Origin: Liolophura sinensis
Lineage: Eukaryota > Mollusca > Polyplacophora > Chitonida > Chitonidae
Length of the DNA stretch: 64,000 nt
Assembly (NCBI RefSeq): GCF_032854445.1
Contig: NC_088303.1
Location: 2,673,501 to 2,737,500 of the forward strand
Direction: 5' to 3'
Shown: positions 51,655 to 64,000 of the stretch, one piece after another
Position numbering within the stretch: position 1 is the stretch's first letter
How the letters are laid out: the number at the start of each line of letters is the position of its first letter
Position numbers and translations under genes: made by a program
The notes under the pieces: model-generated
Database searches by the model: none
Told to the model about the DNA's origin: nothing
Seen by the model: the letters and a program-made list of their open reading frames with translations, nothing else

Positions 51655-54600
51655 AATGCTACCACCCGGCTGTTTACCACAACTTACGACCTTATAATGA
51701 ATTACGTAAGATCCAGAAGTACTAAGATTGCCAGTTGTTGTGATTCAATCTGAGTCAAGGTGGACCCTGAAACATAGAACTGCAGTCTCAAGCAAATAAG
51801 CGATTAATCAAAAACAGACTGTACAAAAATCAGCATATTTTGTACACGGCTACGTACGAACACATGGAACATTCACTCTGACAAGGAACTGGGTCACAAG
51901 GTCACAAAACTCAAATGAGCGGACAATCAAATAGGCGAACAGACACCCTGCAAAAGCCGACGCGAGAATTTGCATCAACTGTCAACTTATCTGAGGAAAA
52001 AGAAGAGAAAGAAATGATGAACATGCATCAAAATCTAAACTCACTGAATCGATGGTCAAGCATGTAAATAATAAAAACAAGTTTAAACTTGATTACCGAG
52101 CAGCCAGGCAATGGAATGGCAAAGATTCCACACTAGCCATATTAACAATACAGTCCAACAAATTCGCCCAATATTTTACTTGCAGCCTATATACTAAGGC
52201 AAGCCCGTTACAAACAAATAAGCGTAAAAAGTGATTTATCAGTACCATTTGAGATAAAAACTTAAGCAGCCTTGCAATTAAGAACCCCAGTTAGCATGTA
52301 AGCACAAAAGTCAGATAATACAACAGAGAAATAATATGAACCACTAACATCGGGCAAGGCCAATTATCTTATCCATTTATGGTATTATCTGACAGAGGTG
52401 TTTTTATTTGCCGGAGTGAAATCGATGCACGTACTTATTATATAGACGTTGGCATAATTGAACAACTGCAAGGCGTTTTGCAAGGCATTGATCGAGCTCT
52501 TTGGACATGGCTTATCTACAAGCTTAGATCCCCTTGTGAATAATATATAGCTAGCCCTTCCTCTTAGTGCCATTCCCATTTGTCCAGACTGCTAGTGCCA
52601 TTCCCATTTGTCCAGACTGCTGGTGCCATTCCCATTTGTCCAGACTGCTTGTAATGGGTTAATTTTCAAACTTTGGGAGGGGTGAATTAATTATATATGA
52701 TGAGAACATGCCAAGGTAGAGAAGTGGGCGAAAGATTAGAGAATTTGGATCGGCAAAACGTTAGTGATCTATTAAAGATGATGAAAAGAAATAGATACTT
52801 GAAGTTTAACGTCGAAAAACAAACAGAACTTACTGTCTATTTTTAATTGAGTAGAGTAAATAATTCTCAAACCAAGGGAAGCATTCGGGGCCACCAAAGT
52901 GCACATTAATTAGAAGGACTTTGAATGACCCAAATGCATGGTAAATAGTGGCTATTAAGGAATAGATCTATATTTAGGAGCCTGAGTGCCCAATGGGCCC
53001 CGTTTACTGATCACCACTCCTATTAGAGTCATATACGACCGTGTATCTAGAGGGTTTGATAGGTTCCTTGTCAGGTGAAGTCATTTCATCCTGGCTCTCT
53101 CCAGCTAGCTCGTTTTTACCATACACTGATTCCATACAAAACCAGTGTTATATGTTCAGCATATACCATTTATAACAAACGTATGAACATTGTACTTGTA
53201 CCCATCATGGTCTTTTTTTCCGATTACCAAAAAAAAAAAAAAAATCAAAAGAACATTAATTCCTCCCCTGTCACTTTCAGTATAAACCACAAGAGCTAAG
53301 TTTCTCTTCGGGCTTGGTAACCAAGTTCGTTGAATATTTGCGCTATATAAGGCTGGTGCCTACCGAGACCGTTTCTGTATTGCCAGTCATTAATTATGGC
53401 ACTGCGTATTCAGTGTTAATGTCAGTACAGCATATTTGCGGTCCCCTCAAAGACGTTTGTACTGTATGGTACTGATAAACCAAAGAGAATCACTCTGCAC
53501 AGAGCTGCGTGGAACAGATGTCCTTGGAGATCAGATGCTGAAGATTATTAGATTTACATGATCAGCTAAACACAGATTCCATAAAGACCTTTAATGCCAT
53601 TGCCATTATAGAAGGTAAAGTGATGCCAATTCGACATGAAATCCAAAGCTCTCCGCTGCATGTTCTACTACAGAGAAACCCTGGAGACAACAACCTTTAA
53701 CGCGCTCCAAAAAAGGCTCACTAAAATTTTGAATAAATCATGAAGGTATGAACAGTAACGTAACCATAAAGGCCCACCAACATCTCAATGTTCCTCTTCG
53801 CTTTCAGTCAGATTCTGGCTGCGGACGTGGGAATGGACAACAAAAACAACTATCGCAGCAGTCAACATGACAAGTTGGATCCTGGGTATTATTTTTTCCT
53901 CCAATGATCCCATCAAAAACCACTTCGTTCGCGTATTGCACAGCAGATTGGCAGCTCAGAAGAATATCATTCCTTCTAATCTATCAATGTTATACCCTTT
54001 CCCTGTCCAAGTCTCACTTTCAGCCGTATGCACAGATATAAATATGCCATCCATTCTCCTAAAAAAACCCAGCTCCTGTAACATCCTTTGACTGGTACTG
54101 GAGAGATTGAGTGACAATCGTCCTCTCCGGCCTTTTTGATCTGACAGTTTCTCACGAAAAATATCTGACAACGGCAGTAAAACGGAAGGATCTTGAGATG
54201 GTGGACATGAAGAGGTAACGATGTTTTATTCTTAAGGAAGCCATTTATTCCATTAACTCATCCCTGGCAAATGACTTTGAAGTCAGAGAAATCAAATAGC
54301 CCCTACGTCGTTTTGTATGCTCTGGTCAAGTAGATTGCTGTGGCTGAGAGCTTAGAACGTTCGCGCATAAGCGAGAGACCCGGAGTATATTGTGAGTGGC
54401 AATGGCCTAAAATTCAAAACTGACAGTCGTGAAAATCATAAGGAGATAAGCAAGTGTTGGACGGTGCAGTGTCTGGCACATCATTTCTTGGGCATGGCAG
54501 TCCATTAAGGCAGGATTGTAAATGTGTTGGCTTTGGGACTGACCCGCTTTGTTGGGATACCTTCTTGATCCAAATGATGTTGAAATTGACCTTTAACTCC

Positions 54601-56240
54601 AAAACAAGACACAAATCTTTTACGATCGTCATATTTTCCATACTGTTGCTTTTCAATTGTAAACCGGCACAAACCAGGATTATTCTGGTGCACCATTAGT
54701 CCTCAAGGCCTGGTCCCTTGCTATTGTTTTCGTGCAAATGTCTATTAATATGATGACGACACAGAATTTTGAGTAATCCTAGACCAGCGATGTCTCATAA
54801 ATTGCCTTTAACATCACTGCATGTTTTTTTTTACATAATTCATGATGTTATTGGGGAGTGTAAGTTTCTTCTTTGTGAGCAATTATATGAACGGTTAGCA
54901 TATAACCCTAACTCTAGTAAATTAATAGAGGGCCGGGTTTCGCCGTGACACTGTTGTCGGTTATCTAGTTTTACTCTCCAAGCTGATGCTATTCTATCGG
55001 TAAGGAAGATGCGGCATTTTGTTCATGTCTTATAATTACGCTCAAGTTAAGCTGGCGTTAATTTAAGCATCATTAAAAACAGTCAAAATGGCAGTCTGAT
55101 CACATAAGGTAAAAAAGCTGCGTTGCCATGATGCCGTGGTTGCTTGGATTTGGCTTCCTTTGATATGGATTTAATTTGACCTGATTTTATTAAACTTGCT
55201 TATTTGGTTGCTTCATGTGATTGCTTTTGATATGGATATACTTTGAGCCGTTTTTTGTTTAACATGCTTGGACATGATTTTTGCGTTGATTTGGCTTACT
55301 TTGGTTTGACCGGCTTTGGTTATTTATTTAATTGTTGTTTCATATGTTTTTTTATGGCCGTATTTACGAATGTATCACTAACACGGCAGTTTCCAACTCC
55401 GTAGGTCGAGGAAACCGGACTTACTGCAGTAAAGCACGAACAAATAATTAACATATTTTCCCACATTTGACGTACAGATGTATATTGGGGACTACGTGAG
55501 ACCAGGTAAACGCTCAAATCTTCAATGATTCCCTGACCGAAACTGAGCTGTAATCGACACCTTCGTTCTAGCTTACAAAAACCAGGCAGCTTAACCACTG
55601 GACAGTGGCCCTCTTTCCGACTTAGGTTAGTTTACTACGTTGTTCATGCTCAGCATATGGCGCCGTGTTAAATTATGAGATATGAGAAATACTTTTCTTT
55701 CATTCGTTTTTTATTTGTTGTTTAACATCATATACTCAAGATTTTTTTCACATTTGACCTTCTCTGTATTCATTTATTTAAGGCAATCGGCCTCCAGCAT
55801 ACTTCACATAAGGTCACACAAGAGAACACTGTCGACCGCTGCTTGCCACCAAATCAAAGTCCCGAGATCAATGGATTCGGAGGAACGTTGAAAATTTCCA
55901 GTCTAAGAATGGACCTGAACCAACTTCTCGGTGACCCATAGCAGTCAGAAAGAAGGTATCGTATTTTAGATAAGCGGTCATGGGATCCTTAACCACGGTT
56001 CTTGTTCCTTTTGCATTTGAGTATTTACAGACTAGTGAAAATGTCGACAAGAAGACCACTAACTGAGGTAAATAGACAATAGGCCGGATTTCACAGCTTA
56101 TCTGTATAGGCAATTGACGGCTAATGCACTGTCGCCGCTGCTCTGGTTTTACTCTCCATGCTGTAGTCTTGTATATTGCATAGATGCTTTAAATACTGGA
56201 TTGAAAGTTCTGGCTTCTCATCCAAACGAGGAGCTTCCGC
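51655..56240. other. No recognisable gene; old repeats
   Basis: Degraded SINE-like traces occur at 55,320-55,390 and 55,710-55,800. TTTGATATGGAT-type direct duplications occur at 55,158-55,280. A block GACAATAGGCCGGATTTCAC with TTTTACTCTCCATGCTG at 56,070-56,165 has diverged relatives at 54,930-54,985 and 42,990-43,010. A 36-codon frame at 53,634-53,742 is unrecognised and probably chance. Confidence 0.45.
52563..52648. repeat. 28-bp tandem repeat, 3 copies
   Basis: GTGCCATTCCCATTTGTCCA plus GACTGCTA/GACTGCTG repeated three times with period 28. Confidence 0.92.
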
Positions 56241-56243
56241 GTT

Positions 56244-56520
56244 GCATATATGAACAGTTACAATCAAACAGCAACATATGAAATACATATTTAGATTAAC
56301 GACAACTTCTAAGCCATAGTTTGGTACACAACTTGGATACTGGTTTAAATTCGCCTAAAACATCGATGGCGTCTTTCCGTCATCATTTAAACCCGAACGA
56401 AAGCTTCCCTTTGTACGAATCTGTCCTAATTTCTTACTTAATAATCTTTTGGGTCTTTGGTGGTTTGTGTTGAAGATTGTTTTGGAAATTGTTCATGTGA
56501 TTAAATAATTTAGTCGAGTT
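56244..56520 (+). repeat. Diverged interspersed repeat (copy 2 of 2)
   Basis: Partner of 39,799-40,075: ATATATGAACAGTTACAATC, AATTCGCCTAAAACATC, GCGTCTTTCC, TTTGGTGGTTTGTG and TTTTGGAAATTG in the same order. Confidence 0.6.
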
Positions 56521-56888
56521 TCAACTCCAGTCAAACAATAAACAAACAAACAAGCGAAGCGTTTTAATCTTGCAGTTTAGTAAGGCGTGATCTGCTTTGA
56601 AATGCTACGTTTTCATTACCATTCCACATATGCAGCATTTGGTGAGAATGCCGTTATTCTTCTTCGCACAATGGCATCATATGGCATGACTGTCACAAGA
56701 CTTGCGTCGGCATTGCGGTTTTGGTCCTATATAGATTATATATACATTTGCAATTTTTCTTCTTCTTACCATAGTGACTACCTTTGGGAAGATTAAAACT
56801 TGGCTTACATGGGCATTACTCTTGTGTTCGTGTATCGGTCTATACACAGCTTTTGTTCTTTACACAATATGTATTTTTTCTTCTTCGC

Positions 56889-57022
56889 GCTGCCATCTAC
56901 CGGCAGATGGTCGAGGGTTTCCCCAGGGCTCTCTCCGGTTTCACCCCACCATAATGCTGGTCACCATCGCGTATGTTAAATATTCTTGAGTATAAGGCGT
57001 AAGGCACAAATGAAATAATAAA
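56889..57022 (+). mobile_element. SINE family B, 5'-truncated copy
   Basis: CCGGCAGATGGTCGAGGGTT, ACCCCACCATAATGCTGG and ATATTCTTGAGTATAAGGCG, then an AATAATAAATAAA tail. Confidence 0.82.
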
Positions 57023-57198
57023 TAAAAAAAATCTTCTTCACATGCACAGTGGCAACGCAAGGCAAGATTGTCACTAGACCTAAATTACGGTGTACAGATC
57101 GATGCATATTGACATTGCAGTGTGTAGACCTAAATATGAGTACATATGTGGAGCTATTCTTTATTCTGCGCACATTGGCAGCATTTGGCAACTATTAA

Positions 57199-57327
<129 letters not shown>

Positions 57328-57329
57328 GT

Positions 57330-59680
57330 TAGGAATATATTGCTAACGGTTGTCTATTCGTCTACAGTTCTTGTCCTCAGTCATATAACCTGTCAAGCGC
57401 GTGTTATTAGCCATTTGTTTACATGCCGGTAAAGTTAATGAAGTGCAAAGGCCGTAAATATCGAGACGATGAGCACATAAATGTATATACGGTGCCTTCC
57501 GTTCTGTGGGTATAACGTCTACCCAAGTCACCTATCGCACTGCATAATTCCTCCCTCCTTTCAGTATTATGTAACAAATCAATACAATACTCTCCATTTA
57601 CACGTTTTCCAGAGAAAGCCGAGTTCATGCAAACAGACAAGTGACCGATTAGGAATTCCATTAACCAGGCGTCGTCCCCTCACTTAGAGCCGTTGGGGGG
57701 ATTCGCTTTGTTCTCCCTTTGTACTCGCGTCCTACATCTTCTAGCAACATATTCTTGTGAGGGCTGGCTCTGTGTGGCTCTATGTTGGCTCGTTTTTATA
57801 CAGACTGTGTATATTCGTTGTTTAATAGGCATTATTTCGAGCCTTTAGATCATACGTAAAATGTGTTTGTTTCACAAGTCATTGATTTATAAAAAAAAGA
57901 CACTAATGTGTCATGGATATGCCGACAAACACATTTACTGTAAGTTTCTAAATTTTACAATAAGTATAACTCTCATGTTGGACGGAGCATTCAGGATTTC
58001 TGACGATCTGTTGTCAGAATTGTGTAAAATTCCGTATAACACAAATCCACAGGGGCAGCACGTGAGTATCCACATGATGCCACATGAACAGTTGTAATCA
58101 AAGCACGACTGAAACACCTAGAATTTCTTTGGACCTTTTGAAATGGATTTCATGCTTAGTAAATCGACTGTCTTGCTTGCATCATCGAAACCAGATGGCT
58201 ACTTCTCTCTTACGTCTTACCAGCTTTATTTACTGTTTATGTATTATTTCTTACACATACCTTTGGGAACTGGTGATATATACTTTTTGAAATGGTTCTT
58301 ATCGGAGATCATCAGTTTGGAACGCCCCTTTATGGTTTACTAATGGTATACGAGCCATTACAAACAAACCTCAACTGAGAAGCCTGTACTTGTAGTCCAC
58401 TGCGGGTTTCCATTAGCATGTCATACCTGGAAATATAAGCTCTTCTCTGCACCATTGAAAACTGAAGACTGCTTGCCACTTACATGTGCTTTTATTATTA
58501 GTATTTAGTATTTATGTAATCATTTGTCACATATTCCTTCAGGAAATGGTCTTTTGGGTTGGTTTGGAAAAGGTTGAAGAGTTGTATATGAATGTCGGCG
58601 GTTAGATTTTATAACCAATCACAGCAGACGGGCAATCTCACTGGAAAATGGTATGAGAAAGCCATACATACAGACATACAGGGGGACGCTACCAGGCTCA
58701 GTCGTACTTGCATAAAGCTTGTTGAATAAGCAGGTCACATGTTTTGTAAGTTTGGATGTGCTTACAAGTAGGCCGCTACTGATGTCCTAGACAAATGGAT
58801 AAACCGGCTCAAACTATGTTTCCATGCACGACTCTATTCCGGTTGCTGTCAATTTTATTTCCTTTTCTTCATCAATGAAATGTATTTATGGGAGAAACAC
58901 CTCACAAAAATTGCTTTACAACAAATCGTTACCATTTTAAGCTCACCACGTTCGATGCATGTCGATTCTTTTTCGGGGCAAAATATTCAAGCAGCGTTGT
59001 GGAGATATGAATTACCGTAAAGAAGTTCAGGAAGGGCTTGGGGATAAATCAACAAATCTCTGACAAGGATGTAAAGCAAATGGAATATCCGGATCTAGCA
59101 CGCTGGACAGGACGTTCTCTGCGCGGAAATAACGCTCCATTTCCATGCGCCAGCACGGATAATGGAAGCAGAACAGAATAAGGCAACACCTTCTCCTGGA
59201 CCAGTACATGGGGGCGAAGGTGGTTTCCGTTGTTATTAAAGAACACCTGCTCGACATAATACTGCGGTGTTCTCAATAGAACATTCTTGGCTATATTGAT
59301 TCACTGGTAACACAGAAACTCAAATTTCGACATCGATATATGGTGTGTATACCATATAAAATACGGCCTATGTTCCTCAGAGATAGTACAGAGATACAGT
59401 TAATCCTTGTCCTTGGATATTTAACATTATACCGGAGTTATTTTGGTTTTTGGGGGGTTTCTTTGTTGGGAGATACGCTTGTGCAATAACGTGACTTTCT
59501 GGAACCGAAGTGCTTTCCTCTGGGCTTTACAAGTTTCCTTTGACCCATAGATTTAGCCAGAATTTGAAATCAGGTTGTCGCTTTTCCAAATATTCCTATT
59601 ATTTTCCGTATGCTAATTTTGCCAGAATAGGACATGTACTCCACAACCCTCTTGGCTAAACCTAGGCTTTTAGCTAACAG
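57330..59680. other. No recognisable gene
   Basis: AT-rich; frames are 80 residues or shorter and unlike any family I know. ATGAACAGTTGTAATCAAAG at about 58,085 looks like a scrap of the 39,799/56,244 repeat. Confidence 0.45.
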
Positions 59681-59681
59681 G

Positions 59682-59748
59682 CCTCAAACACCTACATTTG
59701 TACAGGCATCAAACACCTACATTTGTACAGGCATCAAACACCTAAATT
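59682..59748. repeat. 25-bp tandem repeat, about 2.5 copies
   Basis: GCATCAAACACCTACATTTG plus TACAG in tandem, the first and last copies diverged. Confidence 0.85.
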
Positions 59749-59794
59749 CTATATGGAAAGACTGTCCAGAATCTCTGGCACTCTGCTTCACAAA

Positions 59795-60068
59795 CATTAT
59801 TTATTTGTTTGGTGTTTACGCCTTAACTCAAGAATATCTGAATTATACAACGGCGGTCATCGTTGAGGTGATAGGAAACCAGGCGGAATCTGTTTTTCGA
59901 AATATACCACCCGTCAACTAAGATGGACGCTCCAGGCCAATAATCGAAACGCCAATTTCCAAACGACGTTTAACACAAAGTACCAAAGAACTAAGAAAGT
60001 ATATAGAATAAGAAAATAGGCGGAAGAAAGCCGCGGCCATTCACAGGTTGCTGAAAGGCCTGCCCACG
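59795..60068 (-). mobile_element. SINE family B copy split by an insertion
   Basis: Reversed tail (ATTATTTATTTGTTTGGTGT, ACTCAAGAATA, GGAAACCAGGCGGA) to about 59,900. The next SINE block, GGCCATTCACAGGTTGCTGA, resumes only at about 60,025. The intervening ~115 bases are unrelated and unrecognised. Confidence 0.65.
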
Positions 60069-60272
60069 TGTACTACTACTTTATCTCCTTCAGTACTACT
60101 GAACTTGTTGTTCTTATACAGCTTAGTTTGTTTCACGCATTTAGTAAAATAATTAAAGTTCGCTGCAGTTGTCTCTACCAACCTATTAGAAAATGTTATT
60201 TCCGTGCAGTTCCAAGAAATAACCAAATACTTAAAATGGCGTTATTGGTTTTTTATTGGCCCCAAATGTGAG

Positions 60273-60604
60273 AACAGTATTTGCATGAGCTACAGGCTTC
60301 CCATTTGTCAGGACAGTATTTGAACGAGCTACAGGCGTCCCATTTGTCAGGACAGTATTTGCATGAGCTACAGGCTTCCCATTTGTCAGGACAGTATTTG
60401 CATGGGCTACAGGCTTCCCATTTGTCAGGACAGTATTTACACGAGCAACAGGGGCCCCATTTTTCAGGACAGTATTTGCATGAGCTACAGGCTTCCCAAT
60501 TGTCAGGACAGTATTTGCATGAGCTACAGGCTTCCCATTTGTCAGGACAGTATTTGCACGAGCAACAGGCGCCCCATTTTTCAGGACAGTATTTGCACGT
60601 ACTG
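60273..60604. repeat. 39-bp minisatellite, about 8.5 copies
   Basis: The unit GCATGAGCTACAGGCTTCCC, ATTTGTCAGGACAGTATTT has period 39. A variant with GAGCAACAGG and CCCATTTTTC occurs twice. It is open in two frames because 39 is a multiple of 3. Confidence 0.95.
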
Positions 60605-60747
60605 AAAGTTGTTCATATAGTGTAATCTCTATAGTACCAACCCATACCCTACACTTTCATTCTTGCAAATAGTTTAAGCATTATCACTTAGGCTATGTGT
60701 CGAGCTCATGAATCAAGCCAGTAATTAACATTTAAATGAATACATAA

Positions 60748-60749
<2 letters not shown>

Positions 60750-60797
<48 letters not shown>
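60750..60797. repeat. (TA)n microsatellite
   Basis: About 23 TA dinucleotides. Confidence 0.96.
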
Positions 60798-60799
<2 letters not shown>

Positions 60800-61119
60800 C
60801 ACAAGAAATTGGTGCAAGGAATCTATCGATTCATGCCGAAAAGCAGCAAGAAATCCAACAAAATATTTCAAGACATGCACTGGCTCATTTGTGCCCTTCG
60901 GTCTATAATCCCGTTATTTCTAAATGATGTTTTATAAACGCATGGCAATCTTCCAGATCTATGATTAAGTTACTGGTGCTTTATCCGTGGCATACATGTG
61001 CGCTTCATGAATTCTGAACGGCTTTTTGTCAGATGAATGACCTAAGACAGACAGAATCCATTATATATAAAAAAAAGGAGAAAATAAAAGGCACACAAAA
61101 AGGGGAAAGAAATAAATGC

Positions 61120-61400
61120 CATTTCACTTTATTGTATGTGTACATTACACCATTGTCCACTGGACATTAGGGGACATTGTCGTCTTTTTGTTCATCGGAA
61201 TTACCATGTTTTGCCGTGTATAATGCGTATAGTTGTGATTATCAAAGACAATGTCAATCCATTAAAAGGTAGGAATCACAGAAAGGGGTAGTCACAAAAA
61301 GGGGGAAAAGAGTATCCCTTTTAAAGACAGTGCATTAAATCACAGTCCACTGGACATTAGGGGACACTGCCTTCTCTTTGTTTATTGTCTTGTCATGCTT
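61120..61400. repeat. Diverged direct duplication, about 200 bp apart
   Basis: GTCCACTGGACATTAGGGGA with CATTG/CACTG, then TTCT/GTCT and TTTGTTCAT/TTTGTTTAT occurs at about 61,155 and 61,348. Each is preceded by an AAAAGGGG(A/G)AA tract. Confidence 0.7.
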
Positions 61401-63555
61401 TGTACTGATTAAAGTACTGATTATCGTTCTTTAAAAAAATCGTTCTTATCGTTCTTTAAAAAAAAAAGGGAACCTGTTATGCAAGAGTAATATATGGTCC
61501 ACATGAATGTATATTCCAGAGCTTAGATATTCAATCATATCTTGCGCCCAGTTCTGAAAGAAACAAATTGGAATATTAAACTGATTTGAAAGAGTTTCGT
61601 ACATTATTTAAACGGATTTGCGATGAGTACCCGTAAAATTATTTAATCTCTGTCACCGGAGAGTCCTCAAAAGCAAAATCTTCGCAGTTGTAAAATTTGC
61701 CAGATGTGATCTAGCTGATCACATGGCGGGAAAGATGAAAGCCAGTGCGCGCGAGGTTATTTACGAGGGTAGGCCTACATCAGACTTTACATCAGCGGCC
61801 AAAATTCAGGCATTTTTTTTCTTCTTTTACAATTAAGGACTATCTTGAGGACGATCCTAAGCCTGCTTTCATGACGCACATCGAGATTTTGGCTTTGGCC
61901 AGTTCTCGTGCGTAGGGGTATATATCGGTATCCAAACAAATCTTTAAGTTGGCACCGGTATATTACATTAGCTGGTGTCAACTAAAATAAAATTTTTATA
62001 AAGATTTGCAAAGTACCATTACATATAAGCATATGTACTTAAACGCTGTCCATTTTGAATTTCGAGAAATAATAACCGTGGCGTGTGGGCCCACCGGTAG
62101 GCCTAACTTAATTATTTGCTCGTACGACAGAAATCTATTTGAAAGTCGTGCATGTCATGGACATTGGTCAACCCGGTACCCGTAATTGAAAACATTCTGA
62201 TAATGCGATTGGTATGTATTCATGATGCTAATTAAGTGCATTACAGGGTTTGGTTCAGATTACTATATGTTTGATACGCTTCAGCTTGATCCGGCCAGTA
62301 AACGAGTCAAAACAAGCTCGCTCACCTGTGTCACATGACAGGCGGAACACAGCCCGCCAGCGCCCCCTGGCGTAAGAACACTTGTGCGGTGCAAAGTCGT
62401 GTTCGCAGGAATTCAGCACAGGTAAATCAAAACACCACTTATCACTTCGCGATTCTAGCATTGTTGTCTGATACTTAACATTGTGTTTACCGCCGAAAAT
62501 ATCTTGTGAGGTCTTGCTGATTGTCAGTTTTGTTGGATTTCTCGATCATCCTAAACTCTATGAAGTACAGTGATGTCACTTGTCCCACAAGTGCAGTGTA
62601 GCACATCACGACTCGATTTTAGTTCCTCCCTGCTCGATGTTTTCTGTAGTACCGGTACGCCAATGGGCGGGCCAGACAGGCAAGACTGCCTTCACATCTG
62701 TGTGAATCGTGTGACTACCTTTGCTAGTATTGGCGTGAGGCCCAGTGAAGACAGGGAAATACTGGAGAATGCCTGTCGTAACTTTTTCGTTTAAGCATTA
62801 GGCTAACTCATTAAGAAAAGTTGTTTCAGGCTGCTCATCCTACACTGTTCGTCATCATAACGGAATTTTCATACTAAAGGTAACTAGTCAAATCGTCTAA
62901 CTGCCAAATTCGTCAGATCCTCAGTACCTAGGTCGAATCGTCCAAAGTTTGATTCAGGTCTTCCAATGTTCCCAAGAAACTACATGTGGAGTACTGCCTC
63001 CATATTATTAATGATTGGTGGAATTTAGGCAGGTTTGATAAGAAATTTGAAAAGAATTTTGCAGGGCTCTGCAAATGATTAACATGTCACGTATACGCCA
63101 AGTTGTCTTCCTAAAGTATTGCATGATCCTGCAAGTTTCTTTGAGAAAAACATTACCCGGTATATAAACTTGTGTTCACACTCTTATCATAACTTCTTAC
63201 TACCTATTGTGAAACTATAGTCCATATAGGCCTATTTATTGGCACTACTCCGTTCATCACAGATATTGAAATTTTACTTCCATACCAACAGTCTACTCGA
63301 AGCCTATGATATCACTTTATTCACCATGTGCCAATCTACCATTTGAAGAAAGTCTGACCTCTCAGGGTTGATTTAGATACTGAAGGAAATGGCCTGTTGA
63401 ATACAAAAAGCCTTGACCTTGGATTTACACTCTAATAGAGATCGCCAAACTTATTTTTACGAAATATGAAGTCAAATTTAGTGGCAAATTCTGACGACTT
63501 ACTGGGAGCAGCCAGAAATCCATATAGGCCTACATATATTCTTGGGCTCTCTGAC
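61400..63555. other. No recognisable gene
   Basis: AT-rich intergenic or intronic sequence. The longest frame is under 80 residues. A CTCF-like site lies at 62,357-62,372. Confidence 0.45.
62357..62372 (-). promoter_or_regulatory. CTCF-like motif, minus orientation
   Basis: The minus strand reads CGCCAGGGGGCGCTGG, close to the best-known CTCF consensus (CCAGNAGGGGGCGC type). Confidence 0.5.
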
Positions 63556-63568
63556 TCCGACATTAGAG

Positions 63569-63598
63569 TGAGTGAGTGCTTGGGGTTTAACGTCGTAC
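63569..63598 (-). mobile_element. 30-base SINE family A tail insertion with 12-bp target-site duplication
   Basis: TGAGTGAGTGCTTGGGGTTT and AACGTCGTAC, the family A tail only. CCGACATTAGAG flanks it on both sides (63,557-63,568 and 63,599-63,610) without mismatch. The rest, to 64,000, shows nothing recognisable. Confidence 0.85.
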
Positions 63599-64000
63599 CC
63601 GACATTAGAGGATTTCAACTAATGTATTAGACGATTTTACTTGGACGACTGGGCTGTTAGACGATATGACCTGTATTTGTATAGTTTGACCCATAGACTA
63701 ACTAACAATACAGTATGCATGATCAATGAAGCCTCCCTGCCTCCACTCCCACCCTCTTTCTAAAGGACTAAAAAAGTTGTAGACCAACAAAACGTCTTTA
63801 GTATATTACATTTTATTTCTTTTTTGTTCATTTACCCCGGTAGAAGAAGATGTAGGCTGCATATATGCATGTATAGGAAGAGACAATTTTCAGCTAAGTT
63901 TCAGCATTTTTATTGAAAGATGTTTTAGGCACTGGTACCTACTTATTGGGTGAATAGTTAATATGACTGTCCACCTGATGCCTACTTGCCTAGATCAAAT

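Noticed and set aside
53634-54091. Short frames possibly from a retrotransposon reverse transcriptase
   Set aside because: No reverse transcriptase motif (such as the YxDD box) or endonuclease motif could be seen; frames are broken and short.

Overview
The window is animal nuclear DNA: spliced genes, long introns, AATAAA signals, tRNA-derived SINEs, microsatellites and many minisatellites. The interspersed repeats and the protein variants look like a marine lophotrochozoan (mollusc, brachiopod or similar). That placement is an inference from style and is not proven by the sequence.

Layout. (1) 1-168 is the last coding exon of an omega-class glutathione S-transferase that enters from the left. 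(2) 1.7-7.4 kb holds two divergent FBXO33-like F-box genes, each with its whole CDS in one exon just after a splice acceptor. A 43-bp minisatellite lies between them. (3) 7.4-17.2 kb has no recognised gene. It holds SINEs, a foldback element, a 64-bp array, and a 52-bp array grown from the head of a SINE. (4) 17,258-34,404 (+) is a complete OSGEP/KAE1 gene (KEOPS t6A tRNA-modification ATPase). Twelve coding exons join into 335 codons plus stop, and a poly(A) signal follows. (5) 34.5-64 kb contains no recognisable gene. It has scattered SINEs, short tandem repeats and several transcription-factor-like motifs, including two CTCF-like sites.

The notable part is OSGEP. Its first coding exon, donor included, is tandemly repeated about 18 times (125-bp unit) inside intron 1. 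The 3' end and donor of exon 2 are duplicated in intron 2. Intron 3 fits a U12-type AT-AC intron that splits the codon of metal-ligand His113, and its 5' splice site recurs four more times in a 154-bp array. Intron 8 carries six copies of CAG|GTGAGT in another array. A SINE landed on the exon 10 donor, and its 14-bp target-site duplication copied that donor. Two further minisatellites (52 bp at 15.2-16.1 kb, 54 bp in intron 3) derive from opposite ends of one SINE family. Together these show repeated birth of satellites from exon/donor junctions and from SINE ends.

All calls come from reading the sequence; no database search or folding program was run.
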